Shown here: one piece after another, positions 23,434 through 34,300 of the stretch
Position numbering within the stretch: the stretch's first letter is position 1
Layout of the letters: each line of letters opens with the position of its first letter
From: Capsicum annuum
Taxonomy: Eukaryota; Streptophyta; Magnoliopsida; Solanales; Solanaceae
Assembly (NCBI RefSeq): GCF_002878395.1
Contig: NC_061119.1
Coordinates: forward strand, 42,131,680 to 42,195,679
Reading direction: 5' to 3'
Length of the DNA: 64,000 nucleotides
Position numbers and translations under genes: made by a program
Notes under the pieces: model-generated
The model's input: the letters and a program-made list of their open reading frames with translations, nothing else
Databases searched by the model: none
Told to the model about the DNA's origin: nothing

Positions 23434-23435
23434 TC

Positions 23436-23662
23436 TGTCACACCTCTATTTTTACCGCATCCGACCCCGCTAGGGAGTTGGTTTTAGAGAAAAATGATTT
23501 TTTCCAAATAAGGTGACTTGGAACACCCAAACTCAATTCCAAGTGGCGACTCTGTAAATAAAATAATCCCTATTCAAAACATCACTTTATTTAGAAAAAC
23601 TCATTTTTCTCTAAAACCAACTCCCTAGCGGGGTCGGATGCGGTAAAAATAGGGGTGTGACA
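23436..23662. repeat. Fold-back LTR terminus (inverted duplication of the U5 end)
   Basis: The first ~69 bp (TGTCACACCTCTATTTTTAC...) are repeated in inverted orientation at 23662-23594 with about three mismatches. The inverted arm then continues for ~150 bp of LTR-end sequence homologous to 8134-8280. The two arms share variants (ACCGCATCCGACCCCGC) absent from the other two LTR copies, so one was templated from the other. The outer edge abuts a perfect GGGCT duplication. Confidence 0.85.
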
Positions 23663-23667
23663 GGGCT

Positions 23668-24664
23668 CATCTACCAGTTGAGGGTGTAACCTTTAGTAAG
23701 AGTCCCTGTATTCCAGAAATACGTAGCCAGCGTAGGTTAGAGATGTTAACCTACTAGTAAAAGATGACTCTTTAGTCCTTCAAGACATCATTTCAGTGGA
23801 TCCACGCAAGCAGTGTTAGTACTCATGGCATGATACTGACACCCTTTCAACTGGGGTCACAGGTTGGACCCCAATTAGTTCTTATTAGGGCATGTCGGTT
23901 AGATGATAGCTCCCACAGTCTCAGTCTAATATTTAGTTCAAAGTTGAGTTTCAGTCTTTCTTGACCATGGCATACAATTATTAGTTGTTCAGTATCAATA
24001 TTTTAGTATTTTTGTTTACAGACTATCCCAGTATTATGTCATATGTTTGATCATGCATTCTCAAATTTTACAGCTTCCTCGCATTCTATACCTCAGTATC
24101 TCATGCTATTTATTCAGTCAGTTATTATTCATGCATATCAGCTTAACCTCATTTAGCATACTAGTACATTCAAAGTATTGACAGCATAGTCGTTTTTTGT
24201 GCTATGATGTCTCATATCATAGGTTTAAACGCTCAGGTTCTCGATTGAACCTAGACATCCCAGCGCACCAGCAGCAGCACAGTGGTGAGTCCTTATATTC
24301 TGAGGACCGTTTATTTTTATTTTAGTGTTTCAATTCAGTAGTCAGTCGGAGTTAGTTGGGAACTTGTCCCATCAACTCCACAGTTAATCAGTTAGAGTCT
24401 TTCATACAAATAGTCAGTTATCAGCCGTCATTGACAGTCTTTACAGTATTGTTTTCTGACATTTATTTTTTAGGCATATTAGTTTAGAAATATCTTTAAA
24501 TATTTAAATATTATGGCGTATCCACCTTTTTTTTCCACATATGTGTATCCTTTATTGTCAGTTTGTTCAGTTCTCATAGTAGGTACCAGCTCATGGGTTA
24601 ACTTGTGGCCACATGTGACTGTAAGTACCGTGTGGCATCCAGTGTGTACTCTCGGGGTGTTACA
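23668..24664 (+). repeat. 3' LTR of element A, second part
   Basis: Resumes the interrupted LTR after the GGGCT duplication and ends GGGTGTTACA. Its last ~570 bp match the 5' LTR remnant at 1310-1910. The sequence right after (CATGG) would be the 3' host flank; no 5' partner is available for comparison. Confidence 0.8.
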
Positions 24665-26466
24665 CATGGTTTGCTTAATTTTTCCTAATTATGCTCTAAG
24701 TTAATATTATATAATCTTATTTTATCTTGTATCCTATATTATTTAACTACACCTCCTACCCTGACCCCCACCCCACAAGCCACCCCTTCCCTCCCCCTCT
24801 CCCCTCCCCAAATAAAAAAATATTTTTAAATTGCTATTTTTGAAAGTTTTAAATTTTTTTCTTATCTCGCTCCCTACCCTTACCCAACCCCACCCCTTAC
24901 CAGCCCCCCACCTCAATTTTTTTTCTAAATTTATTTTTAAAAAAGTGTCTTACCCCACCCTCCTTATTTTATTCGTTCTCATTTTTTGTATTCAATATAT
25001 ACAAATATTTTTAGAAATATTTTTCTATTTGCGTAACGAACACAAAAAAATAAGTAAGAATCAATTTGTTTTCCTAGAATTCTATTTCGTATTTCTTACA
25101 AAACACACTCATAGCATAAAGAAAAGATGCATTCAAACTTTGTACTTGTTGTTGGTCATCACGTTTCAAAATACCAAAAGAAAATAAAATTTGTTACTAT
25201 AAAACATGAATCTGATTACATTTATTTTGATCTACTCTTGTATTGATTCTGTTAAAATTTACATGAATTTAACAACTTAATATATTTACATGGCATAATT
25301 TGAGACAGATTAGCAGGAAGAAAATTATTTTATTAACAATTGTTGATAATTTTAACATTCATAATAATTAAGGACATTTTAGTAAACTTATCAATTATGA
25401 TACAGTACCATACCGTCAAACAAAATAATAAAACTGTTATTAAACAGCAGTGAATAATACAGTCCATCAAACATTGTATTGTACTATACTTTACAGTACA
25501 ATACCATACCATACAGTACCATACATTATGAAATCATGGAAAACCACCATCCAAACAAAGTGTAAATTAATATTTATTATATTGTATAAATGAGTCAAAA
25601 ATACATTTGGTCAGTAACTAATGTCTATAGGATGTAATTAGTAAAATTTAGACCATGAAGTTAGTTAGAAGAAGTCTAAAGTATCTATATGTGAATTTTT
25701 GACAACTCTCTCTTATTGGCTTAGCCTTTCGAGTTGAAGGTACGTCATTAGGCTCATTTTGCTCTCATTCCTGTCAATGTCAAATTCTTCCTAAGAAAGA
25801 GGGCATTTACTGGCTATTCTTTATGCATGGGTTTTTCTTTTATGTTTGAATAACAAAAATCCAAAATTTTGACAAAAAAAAACTGTCTTACAATCAATAG
25901 TTAGTGTATAATAATTAAAGCTAATATATAATTCCAACACCCTTATATGAGGAATCTTACTTCCCAAACTATCACAATTTCAATTTCTCGTCCATTTTTT
26001 TTTGGGGGGGCGGAGGGGGAGGGGGTTACACCGTGTAATTTATTTGCTTATATATTTTTGGAATATGAGTGTGCGACTTATTACATTTTGGTCTTACTTC
26101 ATTCGTTTGATTTTACTTGTCACTATTTTCCTAATTGAATTTCTATTTTTAGTTGTCACTTTTGACATATCAAGAAAAGACAAAAGAAATTTTTTCTATT
26201 TTACTTTTAACATTAATTATTTATTCTCTAAAACATTTTCAAGCATATTACTCTAAACATAAATTGATAAAGGTAGTATGGTAAAATAGTTATATCAATA
26301 ATTAATTTTTTAATGGGTTCATCATATCAGAATGCGATAAGTAAAAGTAAAAGGGGGAGTATATGATAGTATAGAGGATGAATCTGTCATCTTAATCGAG
26401 ATAGTTTTTCTTCGATACTTATTCTAATATTTGCAAAGTGAAATAGATTAAGAAAAATTTGAAAAT
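24665..26466. other. Intergenic DNA with C-rich tracts; no gene seen
   Basis: AT-rich, with strand-asymmetric CCCC-rich patches at 24750-24960 and a G-rich patch at 26000-26025. The 118-codon ORF at 24831-25187 is rich in Leu/Phe/Ser/Pro from these tracts and has no domain, so I do not call it. The end of the block (26080-26360, ...AAAAGGGGGAGTA) looks like a degraded Stowaway/MITE copy. Confidence 0.5.
25300..25555 (-). repeat. Degenerate MITE-like repeat with CCATAC/GTACTGTA motifs
   Basis: Multiple CAGTACCATAC/ACCATACC motifs at 25398-25530 and the terminal-looking CCATCCAAACAAAGTG at 25548-25563 resemble a solanaceous hAT-like MITE family read on the minus strand (TTTGGATGG... start). 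I could not find the opposite terminus, so extent and class are uncertain. Confidence 0.35.
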
Positions 26467-26795
26467 TGTTATATAATATGGATGTCATATGACATGTATT
26501 TATGTGAAATATCATTTATTAGAGATAATACTTAGTAGTCAAGTTGGATTTGAAGACTAAAGTTACTTGTTCAATTTGAATTTGAATACCTAAATAGTTG
26601 GCCAAATTGCCCAGTTGCCAACTTGATGTCAAGCTTAGCAAGCTTAAGGACTAAGTCTGGTGGTCTATAAATAGCCACTCTTTGTACATTTTTATTGATA
26701 TATCAAAGTAGTAAAACAAAAGTATTACTAAAATTCCCTAAAGTTTTGTCCTTTCTTCAAGTTTGATATTGATATTTTGTTTTTATTTTATAATA
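26467..26795 (+). repeat. 5' LTR of the copia element
   Basis: Starts TGTTATATAATATGG. Contains a TATA-like GGTCTATAAATAGCCAC at about 26660-26680, the likely promoter core, conserved in the 3' LTR. The 3' edge is estimated from the downstream PBS-like motif. Confidence 0.8.
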
Positions 26796-26797
26796 CG

Positions 26798-26810
26798 TTA
26801 TCAGCACGAG
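26798..26810 (+). other. PBS-like motif of the copia element
   Basis: TTATCAGCACGAG lies right after the LTR, a motif I know at this position in related solanaceous copia elements. I could not match it to a specific tRNA. Confidence 0.5.
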
Positions 26811-29062
26811 ACTCTATCGTCTCAAAATTTGAAGGCTAATAAAAAAAATTGGATTGAAAGGTAGAGAAGCAAGATTGCAAGAACAATACGATCATCATGA
26901 TTTGGATTTCACTTTTCTACTATTTATGATAAGATAAGTATATTATTAACTCATGTTCTTTAATTAAGTTTGAATTGATAATCACAAAGTGGTTGTTAGA
27001 GGCTCAAGTTTTAGTTTATTATATATACTTTGGCCTAATATGTTATTGGTCGAGGATATGATGATGGATTTAAATCTCATTCCATTAAGAGGGTAAGACA
27101 TTGGATTAAGAGTCCCGATGCACAATGATGATAAGATGTTGGATTTCAGTCCCATTGATTTTTGGCCTAAGATGCCTTTATATGGATAATACATTGAGTT
27201 TGAATCTCAATGCACCATATTGATAATAAAACAATGACTAAGCCAAAATGTTTTGTGAAAGTTATGAAATATTTGCCATTGAATACGATTCATTCCTGAA
27301 GTGAATGTGGTAGCAGTGCATAATATGTCTGAAAGAAGACATGTGATTGAATTTATGAATAATAATATAAGCGTAACAAGGATAAATCCTTTAGTTACAT
27401 TATATGTACGCCTCAATTTGATCATGACGGAGAAATATCTTGAATGAAATTCTAAACTATCATAATTTGATAGGCTTAAGACATCATTATATTTCATTCA
27501 TGAGGAATGAGAATTTTAATTGTTAAAACTATAAATTCATTTCCTGGAGTGAATGTGATAGGAGTAACACCTCCATAAGAGGTAGAATAATTGATAAGAA
27601 ATATTATGAAATGTACTCAAAAATAGAAAACTTAAAAAATTATTCATGTTCTAGTAAATCTGAAATTTACTAAGTAAAACCCATATGTCATGATAAACTT
27701 GGAGTTTCCTAGTACAAATAAGTTCATAAGTTGGCATGAATGATTTTTCTATCCCGAAGATATGTACATTGAATATTATACAACATATATATTTTTAAAA
27801 AAAAAATAGAAGAGTTTCTTAGAATAACATTATGAGTTCTCAAATGATCCTTCAAAAGGTGAAGGTAAGTTTTACTACTAATGGGCATAGTATGAAAGGT
27901 CACTAGGCACGTGATTGTCATGCGATCAAATTTGATATAAGTTTTATAAATTCTCTATCAAAATAAAAAAAGGATAATACTCACGAAAAAAGCTGAACTT
28001 TGATCGGATTTTCAATTGAGCATACTGAACTTTGCGGGTGTCCTATTACCCCCTGAACTTTTTTAAAGTGGAATTAATTTCCTCCCAAAACGTTATACCC
28101 AATTTTAAAGTAGAAAGTGTAATACACACAATGACATATTGACATGTGTATTTTTTATTTAAAATTAATTTTTATTTAATTTCTTTTTCATTTTTATTCT
28201 TCCCCATTCTCCATTCTCCATTCTCATTTTCTTCTCCATTTTTATTCTTCAAAATCCACAAAAGATTAGTAATATTTTGATCACAAGAATGACTCAAAAA
28301 CAAGCCCAAATTTTCAACAATAAGAAAATAGGGAGAATTGGACCTGTATGAGAATTGTAATCCTGTATGAGAATATACAGTCTACCATTAAAATACCAAC
28401 ATTCCAAATTTTGAAAAACAATTCTCATGAGAGGTCTAACGGCACCATTACAACAAAAGTTCCTTCTTTCTAACAGTTCTCTTACACGCAATGGTCTAAC
28501 AACATTCCAATGCAAATATATATAGTTTCTTTGCTTTAACTTGTATATTCTCCTACAGTTTCTAACCAAAATTCTCCTAAAGTTTAGGAGAATATATTAT
28601 TTTCTTTAACTTGTATATTCTCCTACAATTTCTAACTAAAATTGCATATATCTGTATTTGAGACCAAAGAAACTGTATATCTACAATTTAGGAGAATACC
28701 CAGTTTCTAACTTTTATATTTTTAATGTTAACTTATAGGAGACCAACACTCCAATGGTCTAACCAAAATTCTCATGCGTATAGGAGAATATACAGTTTTT
28801 TTCAAAAACAATTCTGAAAGAATAAAAAATTCATAATTTGAGAAAATCATCTTTACTGATTTCTTGAGAATTTGAAATTTCAATTACTATCAAGATTGTT
28901 CAGACAAATTTCCTTCTGACGCCAACAGTAGGTTGGTTGATGATGATAATGATGGGTTAATTTTGCTATTTTGATAGAATTGAAGAAGACTCATTTGGTG
29001 GGTGTATTGAAATTTAGTCAAATTGATGTAATTAAATTGGTATGTTAAAGATAACTTATTTG

Positions 29063-29083
29063 GTGTGTGTGTGTGTGTGTGTG
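29063..29083. repeat. (TG)n microsatellite
   Basis: About ten TG units inside the MULE. Confidence 0.95.
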
Positions 29084-29141
29084 ATGAAATTGTGTTCAAT
29101 TCAATTCCAACTCAACAATGAAACACCAATGGAGCACCATT

Positions 29142-29146
29142 GAAGA

Positions 29147-29199
<53 letters not shown>

Positions 29200-29202
29200 A
29201 AA
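29142..29202. repeat. (GAAA)n microsatellite
   Basis: About 13 GAAA units inside the MULE. They produce a spurious Phe/Leu/Ser-rich minus-strand ORF (29101-29319). Confidence 0.95.
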
Positions 29203-31344
29203 GAGAAAGAAGATATAAATGAAAAAATTAAAAAAAAACATACAATATATAAAAATTAGAATATTGAGGGGTTGTTTGACCAAAAAAAAAGTTTTAAAAC
29301 GATTTTCTAACATGTTCATGCGCCCAATGCACGTGAATTACACGCAATGGTCCAAGTGGGTAGATATATGCCATTAAAATATGAAACAAAAAGTTTAGGG
29401 GGGTAATAGAACCCCCGCAAAGTTCAGTATGCTCAACTGGAAATTCGGTTAAAGTTTAGGTATTTTCGTGAATATTATCCCAATAAAAAAATATAAAGGG
29501 ATGGTGCACTTTACCTTTCAAAGTGATGCGGAGGTTTGGCATGTAAATATATTAAATTTCATGGCCTGAAAACTGAGTTTATAATGAAAATTTATGAAGC
29601 ATGTGCATATGATTATAATTCATTCCTTGAAGAAAATGAGATTTGTGATAACCATCGTTGATACTCGACCATTCTTGAAATGAATGTGTCAAGATGAAAT
29701 AAAAATTATGAATAATGACATGCTCATGTATGGTTGGATAAATGTCACATCTCACCTCTACAGAAGGTTTGAGAAAAAAAATAATTTTGACATAAACGGT
29801 CATTGGTTATGTACTTGTAGTATGACATAAATATTTTGATATGTTTAACATAGATTACCAAAGGGTAAAAGTAAGAAAAAAATCTTGCCTATATAATGTT
29901 GTAAGATTATGATTGTACTTATATAATTTTCTCCTTGAAGGAGATGTTCACCATATGAATGGTGTGTGAAATATGTATAGTACAAGAAATTAATTGAAAG
30001 CTCCAAAAGCGCTTAAGTGTTACTATCTGGAGGAATAAAATTATTCATAATATTGGAATTGTAGTAAGTCTCAAAAAAACTTATTAAGTTTCAATGACAT
30101 TGTCAAAAATAAATTATATTGAGACTACAAATAGTGAAAAGATGGTATATCTTCATATTACTAAAATTGATGCGGGTTATAAATATTTACGTAAAAGGTT
30201 ATCCGCACTTTTTCTCTTATTTGTAATACACAAATATGAGTATGATGACAGAATCACATGCAATAGTAAATTAAAAATTTACTGAAATAAATATTTGTTG
30301 GCATGATGGTTGACCATCTCAGTTCAAATGTGATGCAAAAATAATTATGAATTCATGTGGTTATAAATTGAAGAAACAAAATGGTTCTTCACGAATTCTC
30401 TTGTGCTACTGGTTCTCATAATGAATTGATCATTTTACCAATTAAGATTGGAATTATATTTTCTAAAATTTTGGAACATATAAAAAGGTGAATATAGGCC
30501 CATTCATCTGCTATGTGGATATTTTTACTATTATATAGTTTAAAAGATGCATCTATTATATGGTCACATATTCTTTTCAATTAACTTGCAATTTAATTTT
30601 TGTAAAGTTGTTTGCTCGAATTATTAAATTAAGAGTACAGTTCCAAATTATAAATTATATTGATAATGCTGGTTGGTTTAGAAGAAATTGTATACCTCCA
30701 ATTCTAGCTAAATCATTGATTAAGAGAACAAATCTCACAAAAGAAACTTGGTATGAGATGTGACATTTAAAAATAGCAGCATTTATATGCATAAAGCCAA
30801 CAAGGCTCCCCTATCACTATTGGTTCAAGGCCAAGAACCAAAAAAATTTCTATCTTAATTTAAATCTGCGGCATATGATGCAAATGCTTCATCACAATGC
30901 ACAAATATGAAACCTAAGATAAGGTTGGAAGTAAATGTTAGATTTTCTAACATTAGAAGAGAGTTGATTAATAGTTGAAAATTATGTATGAAATAAATTA
31001 TCTAGATTCTCATAAAAAAAATATATATGTGAACTTGAAGTTCAAGAGATAATTCATTTGCAAAATGTTGCAAACTAATTAATGGATGTGTTTGCTGACT
31101 CTATATGATAATTCAACTGTAAAATGCAATAATGAAAAGTCTATAAATGGATAGTCTATTGCACGCTTGAAGCATGATAGACTAATTGGTTCCAAAGGTA
31201 AAACTCCTTGAAAAAGAAAAGATCATATGATCAAGATGGCCATGAAAATGAGGCAAGTTCTTTGAAAGAACACTGACATGACACTTCATAAAACCTTGGC
31301 AAAAGTTCAGGTACCTTAATAGTAATGAATATGAAGAGATCTTT

Positions 31345-34300
31345 TGTAATGACCCTTCAGGTCATTTATTGTGTTTCTTCTTATTCTTGTCAATAGAGCT
31401 TTGTCATAACTTCCCCAAGTCATTTACGACTTGCTGGAACTGATAGTTTAATTACCTGGTGGTTCGTTTGGTTTTTAGAACTGTTTTTTCATTAAGAAGT
31501 CGGCGTTGGTTCCAAATAACCACCGAGTGGAAACTTCAGTAAAATGATATTGAATGTAAATTCTGACTGTGCCAGCAGCTTTAAATTATTAATTTTAGGT
31601 TGAGTAGACCTTAGGTTTGGGCCCCATCGCACCCAAACTCATTTCGATCTATTGGTCAGAATGATGAGAAATTATAAATTTAGGTGTGCGGCCCGCATTT
31701 GGTAAAAATGACCATGGATGAAAAATTGAACTTCCCTAACACATTTGAAATATCAAAATTAGTATGGTTGCATATTTTATTTACTCATATTAGATTCCTA
31801 ATGCAACCGAAAGCATTGGCCGAAACTTGGAATCAAATTCCAAGTTACAACTGTCGAATGTAGCATAGAGAGATACCATGATCACGGTGGGTGAGTACTA
31901 TCATGTGAGCCACGATCGCAGCCTAGTACGTGTGTGTGATCACGTTTACTGAGGCCTGGACAAGGCCTATTAAAATGTTTTCTTGATCGAGAATTGGTCA
32001 TTTATCCTCCGTCTTGAGCTCTAATACCCTAATAGAGTGTAAAATCCTTAAAGTGAGTCTTATGAGTTGATTGGGAGCTTGATTAGCTTGTGTAATCGTG
32101 TTTTACTTCAAATCTAAGGTATGATTCTTCCCATTTTGGTATTTACTTTTTGACTTTTAGACCCAAAATTCCTAATGTCTTGAGGCTTAATTTTAGTCCC
32201 AAATATGATTTTTTTGCACAAATTTCATGAGGTCTTTAAATCCCTAATGGTATTTAAACATAGGTTGGTCTCAGAAATTTGTTTTCCATATATGGGACCC
32301 ACTTGGGGGGTTTTAGTGTCATTTTAGCCCTAAAGCACAATGGTGAAATATGGGTGTTGTTATTCTAGTAATAATGCATAGATTATGTTGTTGTTAGCTT
32401 GGCTCATGAAAGAAGCTTTGAGGAAAAAGAAAGTGAAGGTTGTTGGTTTGTGAGCTATAATTGGACTCGAGGTAGGTTAGGCTTACTTGTAGTTGTATTG
32501 AGCTTTATTATAATATAATTGTGATGTATTGATAAGATTGGGTAGGGTTTTATGTGTTGAAACGGTATATGGTAATGCTTGGGACTAGTTGTATTACTTA
32601 GGCTATTGAACTTGTAAAATGGGATGCCTGACCTATAGCCTAGAACCTTGGATAGTTAGATTTGTAATCTCATGAATAGCACGAGATTACTCTAGTTATT
32701 CTAGTAGATCAAAAGAGACCTTGTTCACTCATCTTAAACGTATGCTGACCTAGATATGCTTAGTTATGGAATGACTTTAGGAGCTTGTGGCAACTTAGGT
32801 GAAATCCATGAAGGAGAATTGTCCCATAGAACTAGTGTGATTTGGTAAACCCTTAAGATATGATCTAGATAACTTAGCCTAATTTTGGGAAAAAGTTAGA
32901 CTCGTAGAAGAGAACTTTGGGAATTATTAGAAGTGGAACTTGACCTACCGTAAGCTTGACTATGTACCTTTTTAGTGACCTAGATAGGTATTGAACGACT
33001 GGATTATAATTTTGGTGACATAATGGCTAAACAGGGTAAGCGGTTTATGCATGTTATCGATGTTGGCATAATGTGTAAACTTGATTTATTATCTTGTGTC
33101 ATGATATGGATAGTATTGAAGAGTCTTGTAAATTAAATCTATGATTATTCTATCACTTAACTTATTGGCTAGTTTACCATGTGAGGCTTGAATGATGTCA
33201 CAACTGTTGTTATGATTTAAGATAAATGAATAAGCTAATGGTTGTATAATAAAATCTCTTTCTCTAGTATTGTAATCCACGTGGATAAAATAAGGATTCT
33301 AGAAGGCATACCTATGACTTATTAATAATCACGATGAGATTTGGAAAAGTGGTGATTTCTCATATCATTTAGATATACATGCTAATGCATCTACTCATAT
33401 AATATGATGATGATTAATAGTAAAGTACCTTAATATATATTTCCTTACCTCTCTTGCTCTCTATTGTTGTGGGCTTATACTTGTTATTGATTTACTATAT
33501 ATGTATGTATTTATTATTGTCTTGGTGGTTATTAATGATATAATGTTGCGAGGTAAATTCGAAGGATATATGATGTGATTATGCCTGATAAAACCAGAAG
33601 AGGTATTGATATTATGATGTTGCCCGCTAAATCAGGAGGATATATTGACGATGTGATTATGCCCGATAAATTTGAAAGAGGTATTGATGTTATGATGATT
33701 CCCGGTGAATCCTGAGGATATATTGATGATGTGATTATGCCCGGTAACTCCGAAAGAGATATTAATGTTATGATAATACCCGGTGAATCCAGAGGATACA
33801 TTGATGATGTGATTATGCTCGATAAATCTATAAGAGATATTGCTATTATAATTATTCCCGGTGAATCTGGATGATATATTGATGTTATGGTGATGTTATA
33901 TATAGTAGGTCTATATGAATATGTTGTTATGTGTGTTGTTTTGTCATTATAAGGTTAAGTCCTTATGTGCACTTAGGATATAATGTTTTCTTTGAAAAGT
34001 TGTCTATAATTCTCTACCATTAATCACTAGTTAAGTGGTGTGGCTCTTGTTAATACTAGATAGTGAATAGAAGTAGATTATGTCGATTATTGAGTTAACT
34101 TGAATTGGTAAGTGTAATAATGTGTAGAATTAAGGATTCACCTAGGGAATATATTTGGATTGAATAAACGATTATGTTAAGAAATTTCGCCTAGTCAAAT
34201 GGGTTATCTTGACAACTAGTTGTCTATATAAAGTGGTTACGTTACTTGATGGCTAGAAGCCTAGAATACTAGTTGGTGGACCTTGTATAGATAAAATATG

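Larger units (their letters stand above)
8134..23662 (-). mobile_element. Tat/Ogre-type Ty3/gypsy complex (minus strand), rearranged, nested in element A
   Basis: A 15.5-kb insertion starts TGTCACACC, ends GGTGTGACA and is flanked by GGGCT on both sides (8129-8133, 23663-23667). Minus-strand content in order: fold-back LTR end, PBS and leader (right), 239-bp repeats, middle LTR, gag, protease, intron, reverse transcriptase, RNase H plus a second archaeal-like RNase H, integrase, long 3' region with a 39-bp array, and the left LTR. Dual RNase H, an intron before RT, large size and repeats after pol are established hallmarks of the Tat/Ogre lineage. The leader and PBS lie on the wrong side of the middle LTR, so this is probably a recombined tandem (LTR-internal-LTR-internal-LTR) with deletions. 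All ORFs are broken. Confidence 0.85.
1310..24664 (+). mobile_element. Element A: decayed Ty3/gypsy Tekay/Del-type chromovirus, split by a Tat/Ogre insertion
   Basis: A plus-strand LTR retrotransposon reads in the order truncated 5' LTR (1310-1910), Met-type primer binding site, gag with zinc knuckle, protease, reverse transcriptase/RNase H, integrase, chromodomain, polypurine tract and 3' LTR. The 3' LTR starts near 6905, is interrupted at 8133, resumes at 23668 and ends at 24664 with GGGTGTTACA. Without the insertion the element would be roughly 7.8 kb. The 5' LTR retains only its last ~600 bp, so no target-site duplication can be tested. Every coding domain contains stops or frameshifts. 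The clade follows from the chromodomain after integrase and the gag and pol motif sequence, which I know from solanaceous Del/Tekay elements; no database search was run. Confidence 0.85.
27971..29481. mobile_element. Non-autonomous MULE-type element with long TIRs
   Basis: Terminal inverted repeats of ~90 bp: the left end GGATAATACTCACGAAAA...GAGCATACTGAACTTTGCGG is matched by the right end read in reverse (GGATAATATTCACGAAAA...). A 9-bp duplication AATAAAAAA flanks it (27962-27970, 29482-29490), as expected for Mutator-like elements. No transposase frame exists. The interior is AT-rich with a local duplication (28530-28690, repeated TTTAACTTGTATATTCTCCT), a (TG)n and a (GAAA)n tract. Inserted within the copia element. 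Confidence 0.85.
26811..31339 (+). pseudogene. Copia internal region, gag to integrase, eroded
   Basis: Apart from the inserted MULE, most of this stretch has no readable frame. At 27040-27230 three diverged copies of a GACATTGGATTAAG...CCAATGCACCAT-type motif occur. At 27288, 27529, 29615, 29667 and 29929 a recurring small hairpin motif occurs (see findings). Near the right end coding scraps fit the copia integrase/RT junction: 31168-31222 reads ARLKHDRLIGSKGKTP, the family ARxKRGRPxGSKDKNP basic motif. Reading then breaks at the gypsy insertion (31345) and resumes at 55380. Confidence 0.55.

Noticed and set aside
24831..25187. 118-codon plus-strand ORF
   Set aside because: Composition follows C-rich and T-rich tracts; no domain, no promoter or splice context.
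29101..29319. 72-codon Phe/Leu/Ser-rich ORF resembling a membrane peptide
   Set aside because: Translation of the (GAAA)n microsatellite complement.
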